64,000 nucleotides of DNA from Stanieria cyanosphaera PCC 7437 (GCF_000317575.1 NC_019748.1:1256001-1320000), one strand, 5' to 3'. Shown: positions 1 through 10,752, numbered from the stretch's first letter. Notes: generated by a model from the letters alone, not told the origin. Made by a program: numbers and translations.

Positions 1-698
1 ATAACACATAAAAATAAACTTTACTCGGATAATCAAAATAATTGACTCCAAAGAGTAGAGGTAAAGGAAATAAAATTAAAGCTGCGGTGGAATAAGAGAC
101 GGCAATGTAATTACTGATATTTAAGCCTTGTCTTTGTGCTTGCGAACCAAATAAAAAATATAAGCTAGTCATCCAAGCCCCGATTAAAGCTAAAATATCT
201 CCCAAAATAGGATTGGTAAGCTGTTTTGATTCATAATCAGCTAAGGCAATAATTATTCCTCCTGTTAAGGCAATTAAGATACCGATAATACTGTATTTAT
301 TCAGTTTTTCTTTTAACCAAACTCGCGATAAAATAGCTACCCAAATTGGATTAGTAGTTACTAAAGCGGTAGAAGCAGCGATTGAAGTAAAAGCTAAAGA
401 AGTAATCCAAGTTGCAAAATGTAAAGCCAAACAAATTCCAGCAGCGAGAGGTTCGCTCATACTTCGCGATCGCAAAAATTAGAGCTTTAGTAGTAACTTG
501 ATGTTTTTTAAAGTTTTGCCAAGCAGGAATTAAGATTACAGCAGAGATAATTAAACGAGATGCAGCAATAAAGAGACTAAAACCCACACTATTAGTTGCT
601 GCTGCTGCCATTGCCAAGCGAATCAAAATTGCTGCGGTAGAAACTGCGACAACACCAATCGATAAAACAATTCCTACCTGCCAGGATTTAGGCTGCAT
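1..698 (-). pseudogene. EamA/DMT-family permease, split by a 28-bp insertion, runs off the left edge
   Basis: The N-terminal part (start ATG at 698) reads as the first helices of a drug/metabolite transporter (EamA) permease, a multi-pass inner-membrane transporter of unknown substrate. Near 470 the frame shifts. From about 460 leftward a second frame continues the family with LHFATWITSLAF and TTNPIWVA and stays open to base 1. Removing bases 444-471, which contain a HIP1-like GCGATCGC end, rejoins the frames as ALIFAAGICLALHF. I infer a short repeat insertion disrupted the gene. A sequencing error is less likely because 28 bases are involved. The C-terminus is outside the window. Confidence 0.75.
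444..471. repeat. 28-bp insertion-like repeat inside the EamA gene
   Basis: Removing these 28 bases restores a continuous EamA reading frame. The segment is GC-rich compared with its surroundings and includes the TTCGC and GCGATC motifs typical of small cyanobacterial interspersed repeats. Exact boundaries are uncertain by a few bases because the ends are redundant. Confidence 0.5.
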
Positions 699-817
699 TA
701 GAAAATTAGATAAATTGAGATTTATAGAGAATTTTCTGAAAAATCTGTTAGTTCCAGCAAAATAACGGGAATTCTAAAATTATAATTCCTTTCTCCTCAC
801 ACTCAACGAATACAGAT

Positions 818-1643
818 ATGTCTGAGATTTACTTTGCGAAGGCTGCTTTTCGCGAAATATAAGTATTGTCGTCTAAGGATTTAGAAAAGTTAAAAGATAT
901 TGTTATTCGTCTAAGTCAATCGGATTTTGCTCACACCAAAAAACTTCGAGGATATGATTCATTTGAGCGAACTAAATATAACCGCACGGATAAACTGCGT
1001 GTAATTTGGTATTTCTTTGCAGAAGATATCGTAATTATTCAAGTTGTACAACGGAGAGATGCTTATAAACAAAATTTAAAAAATCGTCGATGTAGTCATC
1101 TAATTCATTGGCAAAATATTGCCCAATTACCTGAAGAAAAATCTGTAGCAACACCAATTTATAAATGGAATAATGAAGGGCAAAGTAATTGGTTTAGATT
1201 TATTTACGGTGGTTATCGTTATTCTCCTCAATTAACAAGTCATCAAAGAGAAGTAATTGAAGATTTAATAGATTCAATTAATAAATATAACTATAATCTA
1301 AGCACAGAAGATATTAGAAATAAAAGTTTACTAATTCAAAGCGCACCTGGAAGGAGATTTGAATCAGCGTATTCAACCAGTAAATTTTGATTGGGGACAT
1401 TTAGAGCTAAAAAAAAGAACAAACTTACTTTACAATTATCGTAATTCAAAAAAAATCTTAGAATTTGCTGAACAATTTATAGAAAGAGCTAAAGAAATAA
1501 ATAAACAAGAGGGAAATTCATACGCTCAAATTCCATCCTGTGCTGATCCTGAATATGCTGTTGAAGGAGGAGAACAAATCAGGATAATAGAATATAAATT
1601 ACAAGAAGAAGCTCAACATTTTCTTAAGCAATTTAGAAAATAA
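818..1643 (+). pseudogene. RelE-like domain plus superfamily 1 helicase gene, decayed
   Basis: From the ATG at 818 the frame reads MSEIYFAKAAFREI, then a TAA at 860-862, and continues in the same frame with LSSKDLEKLKDIV and DFAHTKKLRGY, a RelE/ParE-like toxin fold start. Further on, SLLIQSAPG is the beginning of a Walker A motif, but GTGKT is missing and the frame stops at 1390. In another frame, 1359 onward gives GDLNQRIQPVNFDW, LLYNYRNSKKILEFA and PEYAVEGGE, which look like C-terminal motifs of a UvrD-type helicase. The segment between Walker A and the GDxNQ motif is gone. The parent family (RelE-like domain fused to a SF1 helicase) is one I recognise only in general form. Confidence 0.6.
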
Positions 1644-2823
1644 CTGTAATCAATTAAATCAAGAAATAGATAAAAAACGAGAATTATTTGAAATAAGTTT
1701 ATCTGTACTGGAAGAGATTAAAGCTCAAGGTAGAGAGATTAAAAATACCTGTATTGAATGGAATAACTTTAAAGCTCAGATTGATGAAGATAAAAATGAT
1801 TTAATTAAGTATCATCAAACAATCAAACAGGATTGTGATATTTTTAGTGATCAAGTTAAAACAAGCTATGAAATAATTAATCAAATTCAACAAGATAAAG
1901 AGACAGTAAAACAATTAAATCAAGAAACTAAAATCAAAAGCGATCGCGTTGAAGAAATTCAACTTCAATTAGAAACACTTCATCAAGAAATAAAAGCTTA
2001 TGCTCAAAGTTGCCAAGCACAATTAATTGAATCTAACGAAATTAAAGCAACAATATTAAAACTTTCAGAAATTAATCAGAATCAGACTAATACTGTAGTT
2101 GAGATTGAATCAAACTTACACAATCTTCAGCAACAAGTTCAACTTGAATACCAAAGTTTTACCCAACAAAGCCAAACAATTACGACACAATTACAGCAAT
2201 TAGCTAATACAGTATATCAAGATAAAGAGATAGTAACACAATTAAATCAAGAAACTAAAATCAAAAGCGATCGCGTTGAAGAAATTAATAATAAATTAGA
2301 AACACTTCATCAAGAAATCCAAACTTATGCTCAAAGTTGCCAAGCACAATTAACTGAATCTAACGAAATTAAAGCAACAATATTAAAACTTTCAGAAATT
2401 AATCAGAATCAGACTAATACTGTAGTTGAGATTGAATCAAACTTACACAATCTTCAGCAACAAGTTCAACTTGAATACCAAAGTTTTACCCAACAAAGTC
2501 AAACAATTACGACACAATTACAGCAATTAGCTAATACAGTACATCAAGATAAAGAGACAGTAACACAATTAAATAAAAAAACTAAAATCAAAAGCGATCG
2601 CATTGAAGAAATTAATAATAAAATAGAGGAAAAATTTGATGAACTTAAAACCTCTTTAGAAATTGAAATTAAAAACAAACACAAATTACTTAAATACTGG
2701 TTATTTAGCTTAACAGGATTACTTTTAATTTTAGGATTAGTAGGATTTGAATCCAATCATTTCAAACAAAAACTTACACTTTTATCATCTTATGTTAAAC
2801 AAGAAATATTCATTGAGCGATAA
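1591..2823 (+). pseudogene. Coiled-coil protein with C-terminal membrane segment, no start codon
   Basis: A frame of 410 codons stays open here but has no ATG, GTG or TTG that I can find. It encodes Gln/Glu/Lys-rich heptads throughout and three copies of a SDR[VI]EEI motif. A membrane segment near the end (LFSLTGLLLILGLVGF) is followed by a short basic tail. Two 109-residue repeats are nearly identical, and a third begins. The frame overlaps the end of the helicase remnant. I infer that its 5' end was lost in the same deletion. Coding quality is otherwise good, so the loss may be recent. Function unknown. Confidence 0.55.
1894..2547 (+). repeat. Tandem duplication, 2 x 327 bp, inside the coiled-coil frame
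   Basis: Copy one runs 1894-2220 and copy two 2221-2547, with only scattered substitutions. A third partial copy starts at 2548 and diverges after about 90 bases. The 327-bp period keeps the frame (109 codons). Confidence 0.85.
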
Positions 2824-2939
2824 AGTAAATTTTTGCCAACAACTCTAAAAAATTATATTTAAATTCTTTTCAATAATCATCATATCAGTGAAAAAAAATA
2901 GAAAGTAGAAGACAGAAAACAGAAGAAAAAAAATATTTA

Positions 2940-3058
2940 TAACTGATAACTGATAACTGATAACTGGTAACTGGTAACTGATAACTGATAACTGATAACT
3001 GGTAACTGGTAACTGATAACTGATAACTGATAACTGGTAACTGGTAACTGGTAACTGA
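2940..3058. repeat. Heptamer tandem array, 17 x TAACTGR
   Basis: Seventeen uninterrupted 7-bp units TAACTGA or TAACTGG fill 119 bases. Their order is AAAGG three times, then G and A, so there is a 35-bp higher-order period. The array lies just past the stop codon of the GGDEF/EAL gene and could be transcribed as its 3' UTR. Confidence 0.9.
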
Positions 3059-3064
3059 AATACT

Positions 3065-4900
3065 TTACCATTGAGGATTGGTAGCAATAATTGATTCAGC
3101 TAACTGTAAATTAAGAGGTTTAGAAAAGAAATACCCTTGCGCTGCTTCACAACCCAACTTACTGAGATGAGTTACTTGATGAGGTGTTTCTACTCCTTCT
3201 GCGATCGCTTTCATGCCTAGAGAATGAGCTAAAGTAATAATTGTCTTCACGATTTCACAATTTTCTCCTTCAGCATTGATCAAACTGACAAAAGAGCGAT
3301 CGATTTTAAGAGTATCAATTGGGAAACGATGTAAATAACTGAGGGATGAATAACCTGTACCAAAATCATCAATACTTAATTGAATTTTTTGCTCTTTGAT
3401 TTGAGTAAGAAGTTCAATTGTTTTATCTCCTTGATCCATTAACATAGTTTCTGTAAGTTCTAAACGAAGATTTTCCCCATTTAAACTAGTTTCAGCTAAA
3501 ATTCGAGCTAGTTTTTCTATAAAATCAAATTGTTGAATTTGTCTAATCGAAAGATTAATGCTTAGATGCAGAGATGAAGCATGAGGAAATTTGGTTTGCC
3601 AAGTACGTAACTGTTGACAAGCTTCTCGTAACACCCATTCACCAATTGGTTCAATTAAACCCGTATCTTCAGCGATCGCAATAAAATCACCAGGAGAAAT
3701 TAAACCAGTTAGGGGATGTTGCCAGCGTAACAGTACTTCAAAACCGATCACCTGACGAGTTTTTAAAGAGACAATTGGTTGATAATTAAGTAGAAATTCT
3801 TGACGTTCGATAGCTAAACGCAAGTCTGTTTCTAGTTGAGAAAGATGAATCGTCTGAGCGTACATTTCTTGATCGAAGATAGCATAACGTCCTTTTCCTA
3901 AAGCTTTAGCACGATACATGGCAATATCGGCATCCCGTAATAACTCGATACCATTTTGATAATGTGTCGAACCCAAAACGATACCAATGCTAGCACCAGA
4001 AAAAACTTTCCGCTCTTGTAAATGAATAGGAGAAGTAAGTTGAGCTAATAATCTTTCGGCGATCGCGATCGCATCTTGAAAATCTTGTAAATCTTCTAGA
4101 AGAATAGTAAACTCATCTCCACTCAACCGAGCAACCGTATCTACATCACGAGAACATTTTTTCAAAATATCAGCGATCGCAATTAAAAGTTGATCACCTA
4201 CTGCGTGTCCCCAACTATCATTAATAATTTTAAAGCGATCGAGGTCAATAAACAGAACAGCAAACAAATAATCTTGATTTCTGTAACTACGTTGTAGAGC
4301 TTTTTGCAAATGCTCCATAAACAAAGTCCGATTAGGTAAACCAGTCAAAGCATCATGTAAAGCCTGAGCTAATAGTAATTGTTGTGTTTGTTTGTGTTGA
4401 GCAATTTCTTGATTTAGTTTATGAATAACTTGTTCTAATTGTTTAGTTCTTTGTTGAACTTTTTGTTCTAATTGGGTATTTAATAAAGAAATTTCTGCTT
4501 TAGCTGCTTGTAAAGCTAATTGATGCTGGATGCGAGCTAGAACTTCTTCAATTTGAAAAGGTTTAGTAATATAATCTACCCCACCCACCGCAAAAGCTTT
4601 TACCTTATCCACAACCCCATCAAACGCACTCAAGAAAATGATGGGAATTTCACGAGTTAATTGATCTGCTTTAAGTTTCTCACAAACTTCATAGCCGTCG
4701 AGATCGGGCATTTTGATATCCAGCAGAATTAAATCAGGTGGATTTTTTTTAGCTGTAATTAATGCCATAACACCATTTTTAGCGCAACGAACTTGATAAC
4801 CTTGCTCGCTTAGAGTTGTAGACAAAACTCTTAAATTATCAGGAATATCATCGACTATTAAAATATTTGCTAAAAAAGAATTGAACTGAATATTATTCAT
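3065..4900 (-). CDS. Response regulator with GGDEF and EAL domains
   Basis: A cytoplasmic cyclic-di-GMP signalling protein of 611 residues. The receiver domain spans about 12-128, with phospho-acceptor D61 in LLDIKMPD and K113. A coiled coil covers about 130-180. The GGDEF domain covers about 180-345 with the signature as SGDEF (260-264), a substitution found in active cyclases. The EAL domain covers 355-605 with EVL at 388-390 and intact [13 protein letters not shown] and KIDRSF motifs. Both synthesis and hydrolysis of c-di-GMP are therefore possible. Its ATG overlaps the stop of the upstream kinase gene (ATGA), so the two are probably cotranscribed and form a kinase/effector pair. Confidence 0.93.
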   Translation of the reverse strand: MNNIQFNSFLANILIVDDIPDNLRVLSTTLSEQGYQVRCAKNGVMALITAKKNPPDLILLDIKMPDLDGYEVCEKLKADQLTREIPIIFLSAFDGVVDKVKAFAVGGVDYITKPFQIEEVLARIQHQLALQAAKAEISLLNTQLEQKVQQRTKQLEQVIHKLNQEIAQHKQTQQLLLAQALHDALTGLPNRTLFMEHLQKALQRSYRNQDYLFAVLFIDLDRFKIINDSWGHAVGDQLLIAIADILKKCSRDVDTVARLSGDEFTILLEDLQDFQDAIAIAERLLAQLTSPIHLQERKVFSGASIGIVLGSTHYQNGIELLRDADIAMYRAKALGKGRYAIFDQEMYAQTIHLSQLETDLRLAIERQEFLLNYQPIVSLKTRQVIGFEVLLRWQHPLTGLISPGDFIAIAEDTGLIEPIGEWVLREACQQLRTWQTKFPHASSLHLSINLSIRQIQQFDFIEKLARILAETSLNGENLRLELTETMLMDQGDKTIELLTQIKEQKIQLSIDDFGTGYSSLSYLHRFPIDTLKIDRSFVSLINAEGENCEIVKTIITLAHSLGMKAIAEGVETPHQVTHLSKLGCEAAQGYFFSKPLNLQLAESIIATNPQW

Positions 4901-7749
4901 AAATTGACAGCTTCTTGAGCCAGATTCATAATACGTTCAAAATCAAAATCATCTACTTCTTTTTGGATAGCTTTGGCTAAATTTTGCTGGTCGTGGGGTA
5001 TTTCTGCTAATAATTGAGCAATTAGTTGATTATTAATCAAAGCAGCAGCTTCAGAAAGTTCTTCTAACCATTGATCAGACATAATTGCTAAAGCTTCGGC
5101 GGTTAATTTTTCAAGAGCTGCTAATTCAGAATTGTCTTCACAGTCAAGATTTTCGTAGAGATAACGAACTCCCAAATATTGACTCATCTTTTCAAAAATT
5201 ACTTTTTCCCGAAAAGGTTTGCGCACAAAATCATCACAACCAGCAGAGAGAACAACTGCTTTTTCTTCTTCAAGAGTACTGGCAGTAAGGGCAATAATTG
5301 CGGTAGCTTGTCCTTTGAGATGAGATTTTATTTGTTGAGTAGCTTCATAACCATTCATAATAGGCATTCTCATATCCATCCAAATCAGATGAGGTTGCCA
5401 ACTTTCCCAAAGTTGTACGGCTTCTTGTCCGTTGGTTGCCTCTTGTACTTGAAAACCAATTGGTTGTAATAACTTAATCAATAGTTGTCGATTTTCCCAG
5501 CGATCGTCTACTATTAAAATACGATATTCTTGTTGATTAAATTCAAGAGCAATTACTCTTTTAGTTTGTAGTTTCGCTTCAATTCTATTGGCTTCACTAA
5601 GCAAAGCTTGAATATAAAATTTAAAAATTGTACCTTTACCTACTTGAGAACTAACACTAATCTCTCCGCCCATCAATTCAACAAACTCTTTACTAATTGG
5701 TAAACCCAAACCAGTTCCTTGTTGCAATTGTTTACCTGTTTGAGTTTGGACAAATGGTTCAAATAAATTATCAATTTCTTCATCCGCAATGCCCGCACCC
5801 GTGTCTTCTACTTCAAAGGCAAGGCAGATGTCTCCTGTTCCCCTTTTCTCCTCTTCTTCTCTAACTAAACTAACCCGTAAAGTAACACTACCGTCGTTAG
5901 TAAACTTAATCGCATTTCCTAATAAATTAATTAAAACTTGACGTAGTTTTTTGTCGTCGGTTTGGATATATCGAGGTAAATTGCTGCTACGTTCGATCAG
6001 AAGCTGTAAACCTTTAGATTCTGCTTTTAAAGCTAACATTTCTTCGATTAAATTTAACAGAGTATACAAATCGAAATCCGTAGGATAGAAAGTCATTTGT
6101 CCTGACTCGATTTTGGCTAAATCCAGGACATCATTGATTAAAGAGAGTAAGTGTTCGCCACTGCGATTGATAATACCGAGATTCTCTTGTTGTTTTTTAG
6201 TTAGAGAAGTTTCACGGTTCATCAGTTGTGTAAAACCAAGAATGGCATTCAGAGGAGTACGAAGTTCGTGACTCATATTAGCCAAAAATTCGCTTTTAGC
6301 ACGATTGGCAAGTTCTGCTATATCTTTAGCTTGTTGTAGTTCGGCGGTTCTTTGTTCGACTCTGGTTTCTAGTTCATCGTTAGCTTTGGCTAATTCCTGA
6401 TTTGCTCGGTCTAATTTTTCGTTGACTTTGACAAATTCCTGATTTTTGCGAGCTAAATTAGTAAAAGACGTTTGGAGTTGTTGCGCCATTTCATTAAAGG
6501 AGTGGGATAAAACTCCCAATTCGATGATGCCTCTAACTTCTACCTGTTGATTTAAATCTCCTTGGGCAATGGCAACAGATGCTTTACCTAAACGCAGGAT
6601 AGGTTTGGTAATCCAACGAGAAGTAATTAATCCTAAACCCATAGCTACTATTAGTGCTAAAAAACATAGGATGATGGTTGTCTGAGTGTTGGCATTAATC
6701 TGTGCCATGAAGTCTGATTCAGGAATAGTAGTGACTACTAACCAATCCAAACCATATTGATCTTGCCAGGGAGTAACTCGAACAAACTGACGCTCTCCTT
6801 GTAATTCAAAACTTAATTTTTGTTCTTCTTTGATTGCTTGAAAATTACCAAATTTTTGTTGTAAATATTGAGTTGTGGTTTGAATTTGAGAGTCGGAACT
6901 CTTGGTAGCATTCAGTCTGGTAGCTACACCATTGATTAAAGTAAAAGGCTTTTCAGTACTAGAACTAGCAATTAATAAACCGTCGCGTTCGATAATAAAA
7001 GTCTTAGCACTAGGGCTAATTGTTAATTGTTGTAAGAACTCGCTAATCCCAGTTAAAAGGAGATCGATTCCAACTGTACCGAGTAACTGATGATTTTTGT
7101 CATAGATAGGGCTATTGATTGAAACTGAAATAAATTCAGGCGTATCATCCCAGTTGTATACTGAACCCCAGATTGGTTTACCTGCTTTGACTGCTTCCCA
7201 GTAAGCCGACTCTTCCAGAGGATTGTAATCATTTGAGATGGTTACAACTTTAGTACGATCGCCCTGATTATCTGTAGCGTAAGTATAGGTTTTCATTTTA
7301 GTAGTAAGCGAACGTTCATCGATAGTTACACCTTGTCCATCTAAATATCTTCCTGCACCAGCATATTCGCCCGTCGTCAGTGCGTAGGAAATGAAAGTGA
7401 TATCTGGATACGCTTGCAGTTGTTTCCAAAAATAATGCCCTGATGTTTGAAAATCTTTTAAGTCCAACAATCCTAGAGCGATCGCATCAAGATTAATTTG
7501 ATTGAGTTTTTGAGGCGTTTCTAAATAGTGATCGAGGTGTTCGGAGACTAAATTACTGCTTTTGTCGATTAAGCGATTGGCAAGATCATTAACTGCTTGT
7601 TGTCCATTTTCAAAGGAAAGATAACCTACTAGTCCCACTGCGCCGACAATTTGCGCTACAAAAGGTAAGACTAAAATTAGGCGTAAAGGTAATCCTGTAA
7701 ACCTAATCTTGGTTTCTTTTGATGACGCTGTAGTTTTTAAAACTTTCAT
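4897..7749 (-). CDS. Hybrid sensor histidine kinase (Cache-HAMP-HisKA-HATPase-REC)
   Basis: A 950-residue inner-membrane sensor. It has a TM at about 24-46, a periplasmic double-Cache-like sensor about 50-350, a second TM about 356-376, HAMP about 378-430 and a coiled coil to 480. HisKA follows, with H494 in [10 protein letters not shown], then HATPase with [16 protein letters not shown] and GTGLGLP boxes. The C-terminal receiver has D792 in [14 protein letters not shown]. The last 90 residues form a helical tail, possibly a vestigial Hpt; no Hpt histidine motif was recognised. The next gene overlaps it by 4 bases and is the likely phosphorelay partner. The ligand is unknown; Cache domains usually bind small molecules. 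Confidence 0.93.
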   Translation of the reverse strand: MKVLKTTASSKETKIRFTGLPLRLILVLPFVAQIVGAVGLVGYLSFENGQQAVNDLANRLIDKSSNLVSEHLDHYLETPQKLNQINLDAIALGLLDLKDFQTSGHYFWKQLQAYPDITFISYALTTGEYAGAGRYLDGQGVTIDERSLTTKMKTYTYATDNQGDRTKVVTISNDYNPLEESAYWEAVKAGKPIWGSVYNWDDTPEFISVSINSPIYDKNHQLLGTVGIDLLLTGISEFLQQLTISPSAKTFIIERDGLLIASSSTEKPFTLINGVATRLNATKSSDSQIQTTTQYLQQKFGNFQAIKEEQKLSFELQGERQFVRVTPWQDQYGLDWLVVTTIPESDFMAQINANTQTTIILCFLALIVAMGLGLITSRWITKPILRLGKASVAIAQGDLNQQVEVRGIIELGVLSHSFNEMAQQLQTSFTNLARKNQEFVKVNEKLDRANQELAKANDELETRVEQRTAELQQAKDIAELANRAKSEFLANMSHELRTPLNAILGFTQLMNRETSLTKKQQENLGIINRSGEHLLSLINDVLDLAKIESGQMTFYPTDFDLYTLLNLIEEMLALKAESKGLQLLIERSSNLPRYIQTDDKKLRQVLINLLGNAIKFTNDGSVTLRVSLVREEEEKRGTGDICLAFEVEDTGAGIADEEIDNLFEPFVQTQTGKQLQQGTGLGLPISKEFVELMGGEISVSSQVGKGTIFKFYIQALLSEANRIEAKLQTKRVIALEFNQQEYRILIVDDRWENRQLLIKLLQPIGFQVQEATNGQEAVQLWESWQPHLIWMDMRMPIMNGYEATQQIKSHLKGQATAIIALTASTLEEEKAVVLSAGCDDFVRKPFREKVIFEKMSQYLGVRYLYENLDCEDNSELAALEKLTAEALAIMSDQWLEELSEAAALINNQLIAQLLAEIPHDQQNLAKAIQKEVDDFDFERIMNLAQEAVNL

Positions 7750-7775
7750 CTTTATCTATTTGAGACCAGTTATCA

Positions 7776-7803
7776 GTAGAGAAGTACCATGGTACGTCTC
7801 TAC
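7776..7803. repeat. 28-bp palindromic repeat (GTAGAGA...TCTCTAC family)
   Basis: Near-perfect palindrome centred on CCATGG with arms GTAGAGA and TCTCTAC. The same layout recurs at 19102-19129 with a different centre, and a degenerate half is at 13229-13254. It lies in the 5' leader of the kinase gene. Confidence 0.7.
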
Positions 7804-7981
7804 TTAAGATTGCCCAAAAAAAAGTCTCAAAGCGCAAAATTTAATTTTATTTTGTTAATTTCTTAGTTAAAATTGCTGAAAATAATGTTTTAAAAAAAAG
7901 CAGAAGCATTATTCAGCTTAAAAACTATCTAGTTCAACTTACTTAGAATTAATTAAAAATATATATCATAGTTATCGTTAG

Positions 7982-8001
7982 TTGCTTAAAAGCAATTTTT
8001 T
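7982..8001 (+). terminator. Hairpin plus T6 directly before a start codon
   Basis: TTGCT and AGCAA flank a short loop, followed by six T residues ending at the base before the ATG of the DUF1823 gene. It has the form of a small intrinsic terminator or attenuator. The 5-bp stem is weak, so this may be chance. Confidence 0.3.
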
Positions 8002-8370
8002 ATGTCAAATCTACCACCATTAAATACAGATACAATTTGGGCAATTCTCAAGGAAGAGATTGATGATAGTATTGTTAATCAATTAGTTTGGTATTATCTT
8101 GGTTATCGTTACAATCAAGCAACGCAAACTTGGGATACTAGTAAAGTAAATGATGATTGGAAAAAAGACTATCCCGAACCACCAGATTTTATCGCCAATC
8201 GCCCACCAACAGTGAAGTTAACTCGTTCAATTTCTCAAGAAAATAAACAATTATTAAAAGAAAAGTTGGGTTTTCAAGGTTATAAAATTGGTGAATTTGG
8301 ACCAAGACAGACCCGTCGTGCTACTGCTGCCAATTGGTTATTAAGCTATATGCAACAAATCGGTTCTTAA
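8002..8370 (+). CDS. DUF1823 family protein
   Basis: A 122-residue soluble protein that I recognise as the cyanobacterial/plastid DUF1823 family. It has an N-terminal LNTDTIWAIL helix, NQLVWYYLGYRY, YPEPPDFIANRP and a very conserved C-terminal GEFGPRQTRRATAANWLLSYM. The length is normal for the family. Function is not established. There is no signal peptide or membrane segment. It is transcribed away from the kinase operon and just upstream of a PaaK-like gene on the same strand (65-base gap), so cotranscription is possible. No clear Shine-Dalgarno; the leader has a hairpin followed by T residues. Confidence 0.9.
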   Translation: MSNLPPLNTDTIWAILKEEIDDSIVNQLVWYYLGYRYNQATQTWDTSKVNDDWKKDYPEPPDFIANRPPTVKLTRSISQENKQLLKEKLGFQGYKIGEFGPRQTRRATAANWLLSYMQQIGS

Positions 8371-8435
8371 ATTGGCAATGGCAAAATAGTTATTAAATAG
8401 TCCCACAACGAAAGCATCTTGTTAATTAAACTCTT

Positions 8436-9941
8436 ATGATGATCTCAGAATCTCAAAAAAAGCGATCGCTATTAGCTTGGCAAACCTTTCTCAACACTTC
8501 TTTAGAAAAGCAAATTCAACAATCTCTTCAAAGCGATGCTGACAAACAAATTTTAGATTTATTTCACGAAGTTGCCAATACTGTACCTGCTTATCAAGCC
8601 TTTTTGAAAGAAAATCAAATTGAGCCTCAGTCAATTCAAACTCTAGCTGATTTTCAAAATCTGCCTCTGTTGACTAAAGAGAACTATATCAAAAAATATC
8701 CTCTCTCAGAACTATGTCGTCAAGGATTACTAGAACAATGTGATACTATTGCTGTCTCTTCTGGTTCGACAGGAGAACCAACTTTTTGGCCTCGTTTTTT
8801 GAGTGATGAATTTCAAATTACTACCAGGTTTGAACAAATTTTTTATGATAGTTTTCAAGCGGATACTCGTAGTACTTTAGCAGTTGTTTGTTTTAGTCTT
8901 GGTACTTGGGTGGGGGGAATGTACACTACTAATTGCTGTCGTCATTTAGCAGCTAAAGGTTATCCCATCACAGTAGTTACCCCTGGTAATAATAAAATTG
9001 AGATTTTTCGGGTAATTAAGCAACTATCCCCTTGCTTCGATCAAGTTGTTTTATTGGGTTATCCTCCTTTTCTTAAAGACATCATCGATAGTGGCATTGC
9101 TGAAGGGATTAATTGGCAAGAATACTCTTTGAAACTAGTAATGGCAGGAGAAGTATTTAGTGAAGAATGGCGCAGTTTAATTGCAGAAAGAATTGGTTCA
9201 ACTAATCCTTGTTTTGATTTTGCTTCTTTGTACGGAACAGCAGACGCAGGAGTATTAGGGAACGAAACGCCTTTGAGCATTTGTATTCGTCGTTTTTTTG
9301 CTCACAACCCTACTGAGGCTAAAACTATGTTTGGAGAATCTCGTTTGCCTACTTTAGTTCAATTCGATCCAACCAGTAGATATTTTGAAACTCGCCACAA
9401 TACTTTACTTTTTTCTGGAGATAATGGCATCCCTTTAATTCGCTATCATATTGCCGATACAGGGGGGATTATTCCCTACGAACAAATGTGGCAATTTCTG
9501 CAACAACATGGATTCGATCCTTTAGCAGAATTACAATCTGAACGAGGCATAAATGCCTTTCCTTTTGTTTATATTTTTGGTCGTTCTGCTTTTACTGTTT
9601 CCTATTACGGTGCCAATATTTATCCTGAAAATATCCATGTAGGTTTAGAACAACCAGGAATTAGAGATTGGGTTACTGGTAAATTTGTGATGGAAGTTAG
9701 GGAAAAAGAAGATCAAAACCGCTATCTATCAATCGTAGTCGAACTAGCTCCTAATATTAAAGCCAACGAAAACATGGAAAATGCGATCGCTTTTGCCATC
9801 TATACTCAGTTACTTCGGCTTAATAGTGAATTTGCTAACTACGTCCCTACACAATCTCAATTACCACAAGTTGCTCTTCTTCCTTTTTGTGAGCCTAATT
9901 ATTTTCCTGCTGGAGTCAAGCATCGTTATACTCGTTCTTAA
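8436..9941 (+). CDS. Phenylacetate-CoA ligase (PaaK)-like AMP-forming enzyme
   Basis: A 501-residue cytoplasmic adenylate-forming enzyme. The phosphate-binding loop is SSGSTGEPTFWP (about 109-120). FDFASLYGTADAGVLG matches the PaaK YG(S/T)xE-like adenine/carboxylate region, and SGDNGIPLIRYHIADTG matches the hinge aspartate motif (GD...RY). PaaK relatives activate aryl or other carboxylates to acyl-AMP or acyl-CoA. The substrate here cannot be told. It stands without an obvious catabolic cluster, so phenylacetate degradation itself is unlikely. The start has two ATGs in a row at 8436 and 8439, and either could serve. Confidence 0.82.
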   Translation: MMISESQKKRSLLAWQTFLNTSLEKQIQQSLQSDADKQILDLFHEVANTVPAYQAFLKENQIEPQSIQTLADFQNLPLLTKENYIKKYPLSELCRQGLLEQCDTIAVSSGSTGEPTFWPRFLSDEFQITTRFEQIFYDSFQADTRSTLAVVCFSLGTWVGGMYTTNCCRHLAAKGYPITVVTPGNNKIEIFRVIKQLSPCFDQVVLLGYPPFLKDIIDSGIAEGINWQEYSLKLVMAGEVFSEEWRSLIAERIGSTNPCFDFASLYGTADAGVLGNETPLSICIRRFFAHNPTEAKTMFGESRLPTLVQFDPTSRYFETRHNTLLFSGDNGIPLIRYHIADTGGIIPYEQMWQFLQQHGFDPLAELQSERGINAFPFVYIFGRSAFTVSYYGANIYPENIHVGLEQPGIRDWVTGKFVMEVREKEDQNRYLSIVVELAPNIKANENMENAIAFAIYTQLLRLNSEFANYVPTQSQLPQVALLPFCEPNYFPAGVKHRYTRS

Positions 9942-10068
9942 TCTTATGGATGTAAATAATATTAATATGTGTAGAGAATTAATATGTTTTTTCTCTACAG
10001 TTATCAATTAACTCTGGCAATTTTAATAACTAAAACTAAATTAGATCGACTTATTTATTATTCAAAGT

Positions 10069-10560
10069 TTAGGTAATATTGGTTGGCTCGATCAACAAAA
10101 ATTCTTCTTTCATTAAGTTAAATAATTTATTTTGACTTTCTGTTAGTTCGCTTTGCTCATTCAAAGATAATTGTTTAATTACATAAGGACAACCAGATAA
10201 TTGAGTACGATTATGGAATTGAAAATCTTGACCAATAATAAATCCTTGCTTTTCAAGAATAATTTTGATCATTTGTTGTGCTATCTCAATCAAATCAATT
10301 TCTGGTAATAAATAATCACGATTTTGTAAAATCCATCGACAACTTTGCTCATCTGCTAGTGCTATTTGTTCTATAGCAGATTGAAAAATTTTTTCAATCT
10401 CAAGTGGGCTAACTAGATAAACTAAAAAATTTTTTAAGTGTACTACTAAAGCCTGATTTTGAGATTTTAAAATCTGAACAGACAAATCAATATGTAATTG
10501 ATAGTTATCTTTGGAGCTAGGATTCAATTTAAAAAAAGGATAATCATTAATAACAGCCAT
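10069..10560 (-). CDS. Hypothetical protein, 163 aa
   Basis: Not recognised. The protein is predicted to be soluble and mostly helical, with a mildly acidic C-terminus and no signal peptide, Cys cluster or obvious catalytic motif. The start MAVINDYPFFKLNP and internal CRWILQNRDYLLPE read like a real cyanobacterial protein rather than a random frame. It stands alone: the genes on both sides face away or are separated by about 130-190 bases. No Shine-Dalgarno is evident. Confidence 0.6.
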   Translation of the reverse strand: MAVINDYPFFKLNPSSKDNYQLHIDLSVQILKSQNQALVVHLKNFLVYLVSPLEIEKIFQSAIEQIALADEQSCRWILQNRDYLLPEIDLIEIAQQMIKIILEKQGFIIGQDFQFHNRTQLSGCPYVIKQLSLNEQSELTESQNKLFNLMKEEFLLIEPTNIT

Positions 10561-10752
10561 AGCTGCTTTCTTGAATTACTGATACTTTATAAATTACAAA
10601 GAAATTGTGAGAATTTTGTGTTTTTTATCATCTTTTGCCGTAAAAACTTAATGTTTATCCTGAGAAGTAGACTAAGCAAAATAAATTGAGTAATTTAGTT
10701 TACTTCAATCTACTTGACTCAAATAAAAATTATTTTTTAGCTTAGATATAGT

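Noticed and set aside
2544-2756. Minus-strand frame opposite the coiled-coil remnant
   Set aside because: Antisense shadow of the heptad coding sequence, low complexity, no family.
2940-3058. CRISPR array
   Set aside because: Direct 7-bp tandem units without spacers.
2845-3087. Minus-strand frame of 80 codons with SYQLSVI repeats
   Set aside because: It is the translation of the heptamer array and AT-rich flank. The array period of 7 makes all frames open, and there is no start context.
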